Assembly (NCBI GenBank): GCA_903845195.1
Contig: CAIMWO010000038.1
Span: 62,001-126,000 of the forward strand
Length of the DNA: 64,000 nt
Direction of reading: 5' to 3'
From: an uncultured Phycisphaerales bacterium
Lineage (GTDB): Bacteria > Planctomycetota > Phycisphaerae > WQYP01
Both the position numbers and the translations under genes were made by a program. Positions 35,498 to 42,418 of this stretch are shown here, piece after piece (position 1 is the stretch's first letter; each line of letters opens with the position of its first letter). The notes below the pieces were generated by a model. It was not told the origin of the DNA. It worked only from the letters and a program-made list of their open reading frames with translations, and made no database searches.

Positions 35498-36305
35498 GCG
35501 TCACGACGAGTCGGATCATCTGCTCGGCAAATCGCTCTCCCAGCAGGATCTGCGATTGCGCGTCGAGATGGGTGCCATTGTCGAAGGTCATCAGGCCATC
35601 CGAAGGCACAAAGCCCACACACGGCACGCTGGCGGCAACCTGTCGCAGTCCGGCACGTACCTGCTGACGCACACCGTTCTCACAGACTTCCGCAATGACC
35701 ACCGGCAGCGCTGGGGCGGTGAGATCGTGCCTCAGCTGTTGCACGAACGACGCGAGATTGACGGCATACTCCCCGGCGGGGCGTGCTTCATCGGATTCTC
35801 CCTGGTGCCACAAGAAGCCACGAAGGTGAGCCCGATGTCCTCGTTCTGACAGCATCAAAAGGCGCGTGCGAACAAATTCCAGCATCGCGTGGTACAGAGA
35901 CTTCGGCTCCTGCGGATTCCAGTCCTGATAGAGCGACGTACCGCCCTCAGAAAATTTCAGCAACACAATTCGCCGTCCCGGCAGATCCTTGGCGAAGGCC
36001 GGTCCGAAGCTGAGTTCCGGCCCGAACGTGGGTGCCGGCAACACAAACGGCTCGACGCCGGCCGCCCGCCAATAGTCGATGGGCGGAGAAGAGAAACCCG
36101 GCGCCAGTGACACAATGTCCGTCAGTATTCGCTTCGATCGTGTGCCAGCGTTCGAATACGCGATCAGCAAGTCATTTCGCGGCTGCGCGTAGGAAACGAG
36201 ATCCCCCGTGAGATCCTTGATCGCACCGCGCCCATCCATATTCGATTGGCCGGCCAGCACAAAAACGTCGTACTCTACGGTCCCGGAAGTGGAAACAAAA
36301 CTCAT
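35487..36305 (-). CDS. SGNH-type esterase, sialate O-acetylesterase-like (SASA family)
   Basis: 272-residue carbohydrate esterase of the SASA/DUF303 type (CE6-like), which removes acetyl groups from sugars such as xylan or sialic acid. Block I is VFVLAGQSNMDGRG with the nucleophile Ser. The late block is FLWHQGESDEARP, with the conserved W-x-Q-G-E-S-D. The His/Asp pair near the C-terminus is in FDNGTHLDAQSQ. No signal peptide is seen, so it may act in the cytoplasm or have its start misplaced. Same strand and upstream of panD, but panD has its own promoter. Confidence 0.85.
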   Translation of the reverse strand: MSFVSTSGTVEYDVFVLAGQSNMDGRGAIKDLTGDLVSYAQPRNDLLIAYSNAGTRSKRILTDIVSLAPGFSSPPIDYWRAAGVEPFVLPAPTFGPELSFGPAFAKDLPGRRIVLLKFSEGGTSLYQDWNPQEPKSLYHAMLEFVRTRLLMLSERGHRAHLRGFLWHQGESDEARPAGEYAVNLASFVQQLRHDLTAPALPVVIAEVCENGVRQQVRAGLRQVAASVPCVGFVPSDGLMTFDNGTHLDAQSQILLGERFAEQMIRLVVTLRT

Positions 36306-36323
36306 GCGCGGCCTTTCTAGATC

Positions 36324-36352
36324 TTGCTCATCCTCGCTGCGACTGCCACAAT
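36324..36352 (+). promoter_or_regulatory. Candidate promoter for queE
   Basis: TTGCTC, 17 bases, CACAAT, ending six bases before the ATG at 36359. A leaderless transcript would be expected. Confidence 0.35.
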
Positions 36353-36358
36353 GGAGCC

Positions 36359-37105
36359 ATGCGAATCGCTGAGATTTTCTATTCCATACAAGGCGAAGGC
36401 AAGCTCCTCGGCATGCCGTCGGTTTTTGTACGCGTCAGCGGATGCAATTTGCGCTGCACATGGTGCGATACGCCATATGCGTCGTGGAAGCCCGATGGAC
36501 CGGACATGACCGTCGCACAAATCGTCGCCGAAGTGCTGCGCCTCGCCGAGCCCACGGGCCCGCGCTACGTAGTCATCACCGGCGGCGAGCCGATGATGTT
36601 CAAAGACCTCGTCCCGCTCATCGACATGCTCAAAGGCGTGGGCAGCCATATTACCGTCGAGACCGCCGGCACATTATGGTTGGAAGGCTTGCCGGTAGGG
36701 GGGATCGATCTGGCCAGCATATCGCCGAAGCTCGCCAACTCCACGCCGCACGAGCGCGACGGCGGCCGTTTCGCGCAAACGCACGAGCGCCAACGGATCA
36801 ACCTGGGACCGCTGCGAGAATTTGCCACAAGCGTTGGAGGCGTCATCAAAGATCGCCAGTGGAAATTTGTGATCTCTTCGCCGCAGGACCTCGAAGAAAT
36901 GCAGGAATTACTCGCCACCATCAATGGCGACCTCGACGAACCCAGCCAAATCGCCGCCGAAGATATCCTACTGATGCCCGAGGGAACCGACGCCGCAACC
37001 CTCAACGAACGCTCCCGCTGGCTGGCCGCCCTCTGCAAAACCCACGGCTACCGCCTCTGCCCGCGCCTCCACGTCTATCTCTACGGCAATACCAAAGGCA
37101 CCTAA
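36359..37105 (+). CDS. queE: 7-carboxy-7-deazaguanine synthase
   Basis: Radical-SAM enzyme that contracts carboxy-tetrahydropterin to 7-carboxy-7-deazaguanine in queuosine biosynthesis. The cluster-binding Cys are C29, C33 and C36 in GCNLRCTWCDTPYAS, the C-x3-C-x2-C form. IQGEG near the N-terminus and TGGEPMMF (the GGEP motif) are also present. 248 residues. The pathway gene queF lies 425 bases downstream on the same strand, with a small gene on the other strand in between. Confidence 0.95.
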   Translation: MRIAEIFYSIQGEGKLLGMPSVFVRVSGCNLRCTWCDTPYASWKPDGPDMTVAQIVAEVLRLAEPTGPRYVVITGGEPMMFKDLVPLIDMLKGVGSHITVETAGTLWLEGLPVGGIDLASISPKLANSTPHERDGGRFAQTHERQRINLGPLREFATSVGGVIKDRQWKFVISSPQDLEEMQELLATINGDLDEPSQIAAEDILLMPEGTDAATLNERSRWLAALCKTHGYRLCPRLHVYLYGNTKGT

Positions 37106-37108
37106 CCT

Positions 37109-37450
37109 TCACGACTTTTTTCTGCCGGCATTCCCCGGCATCATCGGCCAGATGATCCCCTCCAATTCTCTTAGCGGCCAGTAGGCCATGTAAAGAACTT
37201 CGTCGCAAAGACCGCTGTACGTGCCGCTGCCTCGCCGATCGCCCAAGCCGACGTTGTCGGTACGAACCCAATTTCCATTGTCGCCAGTGTATCCCGTTGC
37301 ATTGTGCACAAAATTGTGAACCATCCGCATTCTAATGTATCCGCTGACATACAGAATCATCACCACTAAAGTGACCGCCAACCGCGCACGCTTACTTCCC
37401 GGAAATCTGAGGCGTGACGTTCTTCCGTAAGGGAGCGTGTTGTCTTTCAT
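37109..37450 (-). CDS. Small membrane protein of unknown function
   Basis: 113 residues from ATG 37450, which follows AAAGGCGATGGC; an upstream in-frame start at 37492 would overlap the queF promoter. One hydrophobic helix (ARLAVTLVVMILYVSGYI) lies after a basic N-terminus. The C-terminal half has the sequence LYMAYWPLRELEGIIWPM, an aromatic motif I have the impression is shared by small planctomycete membrane proteins. Function is unknown. It lies convergently between queE and queF. Confidence 0.6.
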   Translation of the reverse strand: MKDNTLPYGRTSRLRFPGSKRARLAVTLVVMILYVSGYIRMRMVHNFVHNATGYTGDNGNWVRTDNVGLGDRRGSGTYSGLCDEVLYMAYWPLRELEGIIWPMMPGNAGRKKS

Positions 37451-37460
37451 GCCATCGCCT

Positions 37461-37487
37461 TTAGTGTCTGCTCTCATCTGGTATAAT
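37461..37487 (+). promoter_or_regulatory. Candidate promoter for queF
   Basis: A perfect TATAAT at 37482-37487, with TTAGTG 15 bases upstream as a poor -35. The queF start is 44 bases downstream. Confidence 0.35.
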
Positions 37488-37506
37488 ACCATCGCCTACA
37501 ATGAGT

Positions 37507-37530
37507 CCCTCGTGTCTTCGTGGTTGAATT
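37507..37530. repeat. Fragment of the composite low-complexity repeat
   Basis: CCTCGTGTCTTCGTGGTTG followed by AATT lies directly against the queF ATG. It is related to the CTCGGTGTCTTGGTGGTTT phrase in the block at 28364-28474. No Shine-Dalgarno is left in front of queF. Confidence 0.55.
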
Positions 37531-37884
37531 ATGTCTGATCGTAAGCTCCTCGAAACCTTTCCCAATCCCAATCCTCAGCGCGAGTACGAGATTCTTCACG
37601 TCGCACCGGAATTTACATCCGTCTGCCCCAAGACCGGACAACCGGATTTCGGCACGATCAAACTCACCTACGTCCCCAACAAACTCTGCGTGGAGCTGAA
37701 AAGCTACAAATTCTACCTCCAGAGCTACCGCAACCAGGGAGTCTTCTACGAGGATGTCACGAACCGCATTCTCGATGACCTTGTCGCAGTCCTGAGGCCG
37801 CGCTCCATGACCATCACCACCGAATGGACGCCCCGCGGCGGCCTGCATTCCGTCATCACCGCCACGTATAAGCGACGCAAGTGA
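37531..37884 (+). CDS. queF: NADPH-dependent 7-cyano-7-deazaguanine reductase
   Basis: Reduces preQ0 to preQ1 in queuosine biosynthesis. The 117-residue single-domain (type I) enzyme has the catalytic Cys32 in [14 protein letters not shown], with Asp39, and the QueF motif [15 protein letters not shown]. Pairs functionally with queE upstream. No preQ1 riboswitch is recognisable in front of it. The gene ends directly before the promoter of the ribosomal protein operon. Confidence 0.96.
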   Translation: MSDRKLLETFPNPNPQREYEILHVAPEFTSVCPKTGQPDFGTIKLTYVPNKLCVELKSYKFYLQSYRNQGVFYEDVTNRILDDLVAVLRPRSMTITTEWTPRGGLHSVITATYKRRK

Positions 37885-37914
37885 TTGCATTGGCGTCCTA
37901 ATTCCCTGTATACT
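37885..37914 (+). promoter_or_regulatory. Candidate promoter for rpmI-rplT
   Basis: TTGCAT, 18 bases, TATACT, beginning directly after the queF stop codon. It leaves a leader of about 108 bases before rpmI. Confidence 0.5.
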
Positions 37915-37975
37915 GCTCGACTCTCTTCACCGGGCCGGGGTCTCAAGCGGCGTCTACGATGCCCCCCTGAGAGCT

Positions 37976-38004
37976 CCAGAGAAACGGCTTGGCGTCGTTT
38001 CTGG
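37976..38004 (+). promoter_or_regulatory. Hairpin in the rpmI-rplT leader
   Basis: CCAGAGAAACG and CGTTTCTGG pair with one bulge, just before the ribosome binding site. Another weaker pair (TCTCA/TGAGA at about 37941-37972) precedes it. An L20-binding autoregulatory leader is known for infC-rpmI-rplT operons elsewhere; that this is one is inference. Confidence 0.35.
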
Positions 38005-38028
38005 GTGATTTGGTAAGGAGGCACACAC

Positions 38029-38232
38029 GTGCCCAAGATGAAGACCCACAAGGGGATCAAGAAGCGGGTCAAGGTGACCGCTACCGGCAAGGTCAAGTTC
38101 CACAAGCACAACAAGGGACACCTGCAGTCGCACAAGAGCGGCAACAAACGCCGGCGTCTGCGCGGCACAACGACCATCACCAGCCCATGGGCTACCAAGA
38201 TGATCACGTTGCTTGGACCTGGCGCCCGCTAA
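38029..38232 (+). CDS. rpmI: 50S ribosomal protein L35
   Basis: 67-residue basic ribosomal protein (PKMKTHKGIKKRVKVTATGK, later SGNKRRRLRG). The start is GTG, set by AAGGAGG at good distance. Usually the gene lies between infC and rplT; here rplT follows but infC is missing upstream. Confidence 0.97.
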   Translation: MPKMKTHKGIKKRVKVTATGKVKFHKHNKGHLQSHKSGNKRRRLRGTTTITSPWATKMITLLGPGAR

Positions 38233-38306
38233 GCTGCCATGGTTTTTGTGGAACTATCGTTTCTGTTTTTTTCTGATCATTGACCCTTAACTCCTCGGAG
38301 GTCCCT

Positions 38307-38669
38307 ATGCCTCGCGTTAGAATCGGCGCCGCTCGTAAGCAGCGTCATAAACGCCTTCTGAAACGTGCCAAAGGTTTTGTCGGCGGACGTTCCAAGCTTT
38401 ACAAGACAGCCCACGAAACCTTGCTGCGTGCAGGCGCCAAGCGTTTTGACGGCCGCAAGATGAAGAAGCGCGATTACCGCGCTTTGTGGATCACACGCGT
38501 CAGCGCCGCGGCGGAAGCCAACGGCCTGCGCTACAGCCAGTTCATCAACGGCTTGCTGAAGGCAAACATCACCCTGAATCGCAAATCGCTGAGTGAAATC
38601 GCCATTGCCGATCCGGCCGCTTTCACGCAAATCGTCGAGAAGGCCAAGGCTGCACTGGGTATTAAGTAA
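38307..38669 (+). CDS. rplT: 50S ribosomal protein L20
   Basis: 120-residue ribosomal protein that nucleates assembly of the large subunit. The N-terminus MPRVRIGAARKQRHKRLLKR and the block FVGGRSKLYKTAHETLLRAG are conserved. The start ATG 38307 follows CGGAGG by five bases. Strong terminator 40 bases after the stop. Part of the rpmI-rplT operon. Confidence 0.98.
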   Translation: MPRVRIGAARKQRHKRLLKRAKGFVGGRSKLYKTAHETLLRAGAKRFDGRKMKKRDYRALWITRVSAAAEANGLRYSQFINGLLKANITLNRKSLSEIAIADPAAFTQIVEKAKAALGIK

Positions 38670-38705
38670 GTAACCTTACCCACACGCAATGTGATGTAAT
38701 GATGA

Positions 38706-38736
38706 AAAGGCCCGGGAGTTTTCCCGGGCTTTTTTT
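38706..38736 (+). terminator. Rho-independent terminator of rpmI-rplT
   Basis: GCCCGGGA and TCCCGGGC form an 8-bp GC stem around GTTT, followed by seven T. The remaining 170 bases up to pheS hold no gene. They contain one DnaA-box-like TTCTCCACA at 38842-38850 (one mismatch to TTATCCACA). Confidence 0.93.
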
Positions 38737-38911
38737 ATTTTGCCAATGTGTCCCAATCCAATGGATTCCAAGGTCTGGCCATGCCACGCTTGTCGGGACG
38801 ACGACGTCGGAATCGACCGAGGGTGGTGGAGGTGGACGCCTTTCTCCACACTTCGTAACATGGTGGATCGTTTCCATTGCGTATTGAACGAGTGCTGGAG
38901 CCAGATTGCCC

Positions 38912-39919
38912 ATGAACCTCGACCAACTGCTTGCTGGAGCCCAGTCTGAGATTGCCACGGTGAAAACCGGGCAGGAGCTTGAGGCCTTTCGCATCAAGTA
39001 TCTGGGGAGCAAGGGGCTGCTCAAGGATGCCGCGGATCATCTGAAGACCATTGCGCCGGCGGAGAAGCGGACGTTCGGGCAGCGGATGAACGAGGTGAAG
39101 AACCTGATCAACGCCGCGTTTGAGGAGCGGAAGGCAGGGCTTTCGAGCGGGCCGCAGGTGGTGACGGGAATCGACATTACCGAGCCGGGGCGCATTGCGT
39201 TTGACCATTATGTTCCGGGAACGCCGCACATCATCACGCAGACGATCGATGAGCTCTGTGCGTTATTTGCACGCATGGGGTTCAGCATGGCGGAAGGACC
39301 GGAGCTGGAAGATGATTTTCATAATTTTGATGCGTTGAACATTCCACGGATTCATCCGGCACGTGATCCATTGGATAATTTTTATCTGGATCGCGGGGTG
39401 GGTGCGCCAACCTACATGATGCGTTCGCAGACGAGCTCGGTGCAGATCCGGACGATGGAGACGCAGAAGCCGCCGATTCGGATCGTGGCGCCGGGGCGCG
39501 TCTATCGACCGGATACGGTGGACCAAACGCACCTGTTCATGTTTCATCAACTTGAAGCGCTGGTGGTCGACAAAGGCGTGACGATGATCGATCTGCGTTC
39601 GACGATCGACCAATTCGCCAAGGCCATGTTCGGCCAGGATGTGCAGACGCGGTTTCGGCCCAGTTTTTTCCCGTTTACGGAGCCCTCGGCGGAAGTGGAT
39701 GTGCTGTTCACATTTGCTGATGGTTCGACGAAGTGGATCGAGCTGGGCGGATGCGGGATGGTAGATCCCAACGTATTCAAGGCGGTGGGAATCGATCCGG
39801 AAATTTACACGGGTTGGGCGTTCGGTTTCGGTATCGAGCGTATTGCGATGCGACGGCACAACATCGATGACATTCGGCTGCTCGTCGAGAACGACTTGCG
39901 TTTCCTGCGGCAGTTTTGA
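38912..39919 (+). CDS. pheS: Phenylalanyl-tRNA synthetase alpha subunit
   Basis: Class II synthetase subunit (335 residues) that, with PheT, charges tRNA-Phe. Visible blocks: the helical N-terminal arm, then HPARDPLDNFYLD-type motif 2 region, VYRPDTVDQTHLFMFHQLEA and the motif 3 region GWAFGFGIERIAMRR. The start ATG 38912 has GGAG 11 bases upstream; TTG two codons earlier is possible. pheT usually follows in an operon but here the next gene is an epimerase. The plus strand here becomes strongly G-rich. Confidence 0.97.
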   Translation: MNLDQLLAGAQSEIATVKTGQELEAFRIKYLGSKGLLKDAADHLKTIAPAEKRTFGQRMNEVKNLINAAFEERKAGLSSGPQVVTGIDITEPGRIAFDHYVPGTPHIITQTIDELCALFARMGFSMAEGPELEDDFHNFDALNIPRIHPARDPLDNFYLDRGVGAPTYMMRSQTSSVQIRTMETQKPPIRIVAPGRVYRPDTVDQTHLFMFHQLEALVVDKGVTMIDLRSTIDQFAKAMFGQDVQTRFRPSFFPFTEPSAEVDVLFTFADGSTKWIELGGCGMVDPNVFKAVGIDPEIYTGWAFGFGIERIAMRRHNIDDIRLLVENDLRFLRQF

Positions 39920-39933
39920 GCGGAGCGTTACCT

Positions 39934-40851
39934 ATGCGTATTCTCGTCACCGGCGGCGCAGGTTTCGTCGGGTCCAATCTGGCCAAGCATCTGGAGTCTC
40001 CCGTGGCGGGAGATCATCAGGTGGTGGTGCTCGACAATTTTTCTTCGGGTAGTTTTACAAACCTGGTCGATTTTCACGGCGATGTCATTTCCAGCGGGTG
40101 CGAGAGCCACGAGCCTTGCGTGCGCTGCGACGTGATCTTTCACGAGGCGTCCATCACGGACACGACGGTGACGGATCAACTGCTGATGATGCGGAATAAC
40201 GTCGAAAGTTTTCGCAACGTTCTGCACTGGGCCGCGCGCTGGAATTCACGGGTGGTATGGGCATCCTCGGCGGCGGTGTACGGTAACCAGGCGGCGCCAA
40301 ATAAATTGACGGATACGCCGCACCCGCTCAACGTCTATGGATATTCCAAGCTGGCGATGGAACGTCTGGCGTATCTGTGGTCGAAGGAGCACCCGGAGCT
40401 GCGCATCGTCGGTCTGCGTTACTTCAATGTGTATGGTGCGGGCGAAGGGCACAAGGGCAAGTTTGCCAGCATGATCTATCAGTTGGCACAGCAGATGAAG
40501 GCCGGCAAGCGGCCGCGGATTTTCAAGGCGGGCGAGCAGAAGCGGGATTTTGTTTCAATTCAGGATGTCGTTCAGGCAAACGTTCGCGCCATGCAGGTGG
40601 AACGTCTGCCGCAGGCGGCGGTGTTCAATGTCGGTTGCGGACGTGCGGGAACGTTCAATGAAGTCGTGGCGGGGCTCAATAAGGTACTGGGGACTAATCT
40701 GCAGGCGGAGTATTTCGAGAATCCGTACGCGTTTTTTCAGAATCACACGGAAGCGGATATCTCGGACACCGCGACGATTCTGGGGTATCGACCGCAATAT
40801 GCAAGCATTCAGGATGGCATACTGGCCTACAAAGCGTCAGGGGCGCTTTGA
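39934..40851 (+). CDS. NAD-dependent epimerase, ADP-glycero-manno-heptose 6-epimerase-like
   Basis: 305-residue short-chain (extended SDR) nucleotide-sugar epimerase. NAD loop ILVTGGAGFVGSNLAKHLE at the N-terminus; catalytic YxxxK as YGYSKLAME (Tyr about residue 139); Ser/Ala region ASSAAVYG. The block YFNVYGAGEGHKGKFASMI and KRDFVSIQDVVQAN are the form seen in HldD (RfaD), so heptose epimerisation for lipopolysaccharide is the best guess. Other sugar epimerases share part of this. ATG 39934 follows GGAGCG. It ends three bases before the next gene, so they form an operon. Confidence 0.82.
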   Translation: MRILVTGGAGFVGSNLAKHLESPVAGDHQVVVLDNFSSGSFTNLVDFHGDVISSGCESHEPCVRCDVIFHEASITDTTVTDQLLMMRNNVESFRNVLHWAARWNSRVVWASSAAVYGNQAAPNKLTDTPHPLNVYGYSKLAMERLAYLWSKEHPELRIVGLRYFNVYGAGEGHKGKFASMIYQLAQQMKAGKRPRIFKAGEQKRDFVSIQDVVQANVRAMQVERLPQAAVFNVGCGRAGTFNEVVAGLNKVLGTNLQAEYFENPYAFFQNHTEADISDTATILGYRPQYASIQDGILAYKASGAL

Positions 40852-40854
40852 ACG

Positions 40855-41538
40855 ATGGCGACCAGCCGCTGGATTATCGCGACAATACTGCTATTGATGG
40901 CGACGGCGTTCGTGGTGGCTGAGGATCGTGCCACGGTGCGGGATGCGTCCGGCGATTTCAACGCACAGCTGGCGGCATTGGCGAAGATTCGAACGCTGCA
41001 GGCGCACTATACCTGCCGAAAGAAGATCCCGGGAATCGATGACGAATTTGTTCACTCCGGCACGATCTGGATTCGCGCCGGGCGGAGCAAGGCGGGGACG
41101 CAATTTGTCGGGCCGGGCGGTGGGGGGGTTCACATGCATGCAGAGGCGCCGTTCCGCTCGGATACGATTCTTGAAGATGGCAAGAATATGGGGCGCACCC
41201 AGCATGAAACAAAATGTAGTGTGGACCCGCAGCCATCCAAGCCTGGACTGACAGCGCTGACCGGCCAGATCGCGGGGCTGTGCGTGGGGCATCCCGGCAA
41301 GCTTGCGGAATGGTTCACCGTGGAAGAAGCGAATGAACAGACGTTCCAGTTGTGGCCCGCCACCGACGAACTGCGCCGGATTCTGAAACGCATGACGGTA
41401 GTCTTCGACGGTCCAACGCACAGGATCATTTCCGCGGAGATCATCACGCCGCAGGACGATCAGATTCGTTACGAGTTTTCAGATATTCAGATTGATAACG
41501 TACTACCTGCGGAGGCATTCCATGTGGAATCGCGGTGA
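40855..41538 (+). CDS. LolA-like exported protein
   Basis: 227 residues with a signal peptide (RWIIATILLLMATAFVVAE). The mature part has the LolA-type layout: an initial helix (ALAKIRTLQAHY, as in 'm.s..a.F.Q'), a beta-rich half-barrel, and a C-terminal strand pair with FSDIQIDNVLPAEAFHV, which matches the LolA ending ('F.nl..n..ld...F.f'). LolA carries lipoproteins through the periplasm. Assignment is by layout and not a strong motif match. It is followed by a lipoprotein gene with a GTGA overlap possible, so the pair is probably translated together. Confidence 0.6.
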   Translation: MATSRWIIATILLLMATAFVVAEDRATVRDASGDFNAQLAALAKIRTLQAHYTCRKKIPGIDDEFVHSGTIWIRAGRSKAGTQFVGPGGGGVHMHAEAPFRSDTILEDGKNMGRTQHETKCSVDPQPSKPGLTALTGQIAGLCVGHPGKLAEWFTVEEANEQTFQLWPATDELRRILKRMTVVFDGPTHRIISAEIITPQDDQIRYEFSDIQIDNVLPAEAFHVESR

Positions 41539-41573
41539 GCAGGTGTGCCGTCATTGTGGCCAGGAATGAGCGA

Positions 41574-42227
41574 ATGAATCGCTGCTTTTATATCACCCTG
41601 CTGCTCTCGCTCATGCTGGCCGGCTGCAATTTTGCGCCCACACGCCGGTTCTACGGGCCGATCGAAAATTCTCCCGAGGCGATGAAAGTGGCAGCGGCGC
41701 TGGATCAGTGGCCGGACCCAGCCGATTTCCCAGACGGTCTGCATCGTCATTTTTTCACGACCATTCATGCCGGCGGGAAACGTACCACCGCCACCGGCAT
41801 TCTCCGGTACTACGGCGAGCACGACTTCCGCATCACGGTCATCACCGAACTGGGCGCGGTGCTCTTCGACGCCCGATCCAGCACCGACGACGCGACGGTC
41901 TACCGCAGTCTTCCGGGGCTCGATACGTCGATTGTCCAGACGCTGTTCAGCGATCTTTCCCAGTCGTTCATTGAGCCTTCATCGCTAGAAGGGCTGGAGC
42001 TTCGAAAGACGCAGTGGGTTCTGCACCAGACGGATACCCGGCGGTTCAAACACACATTTGAATTCAATCCGGACGATGGACGACTTCAAACGCAGAACGT
42101 TTCGATGGGCCTTTTTGATACGCTGCAGATTGCGTACAAGCACTACAATGTGCACGGTTGGCCGGACGAATTGCAGATCTCCCGTCCGGCCCGGCTCTAC
42201 GCCATTTCCATCTCCTTCGACGATTGA
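41574..42227 (+). CDS. DUF3261-like lipoprotein
   Basis: 217-residue lipoprotein: MNRCFYITLLLSLMLAGC is a classical lipoprotein signal with lipobox LMLAGC. The ATG at 41574 follows AGGAA by seven bases; a GTG at 41535, overlapping the previous stop, would only add 13 residues before the signal. The mature part is beta-rich (TTATGILRYYGEHDFRITVI) and resembles DUF3261, which in aryl-polyene and related lipid clusters sits beside a LolA-like gene and an RND exporter. Here it follows a LolA-like gene. Function is unknown; lipid or lipoprotein trafficking is inference. Confidence 0.55.
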   Translation: MNRCFYITLLLSLMLAGCNFAPTRRFYGPIENSPEAMKVAAALDQWPDPADFPDGLHRHFFTTIHAGGKRTTATGILRYYGEHDFRITVITELGAVLFDARSSTDDATVYRSLPGLDTSIVQTLFSDLSQSFIEPSSLEGLELRKTQWVLHQTDTRRFKHTFEFNPDDGRLQTQNVSMGLFDTLQIAYKHYNVHGWPDELQISRPARLYAISISFDD

Positions 42228-42418
42228 TTCGTGATTCGGACAATCGGCCGCACCCTCTTCAGGGGGAAATACCGACAATTATGTCCATAAATGCAATTCT
42301 GCGCGTCATTCCAACCGATGAAATTGATAAGTGACACATTCGCCCATCTCGATCTGTGCCATTCTTCAAGTGGGCGCATGTCTCGTCATCTACGTAACGC
42401 GATCAATGGAAGTTCGCT

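Noticed and set aside
37451-37530. preQ1 riboswitch before queF
   Set aside because: No hairpin with an A-rich tail and no conserved preQ1 aptamer bases; the space is taken by a promoter and a repeat fragment.
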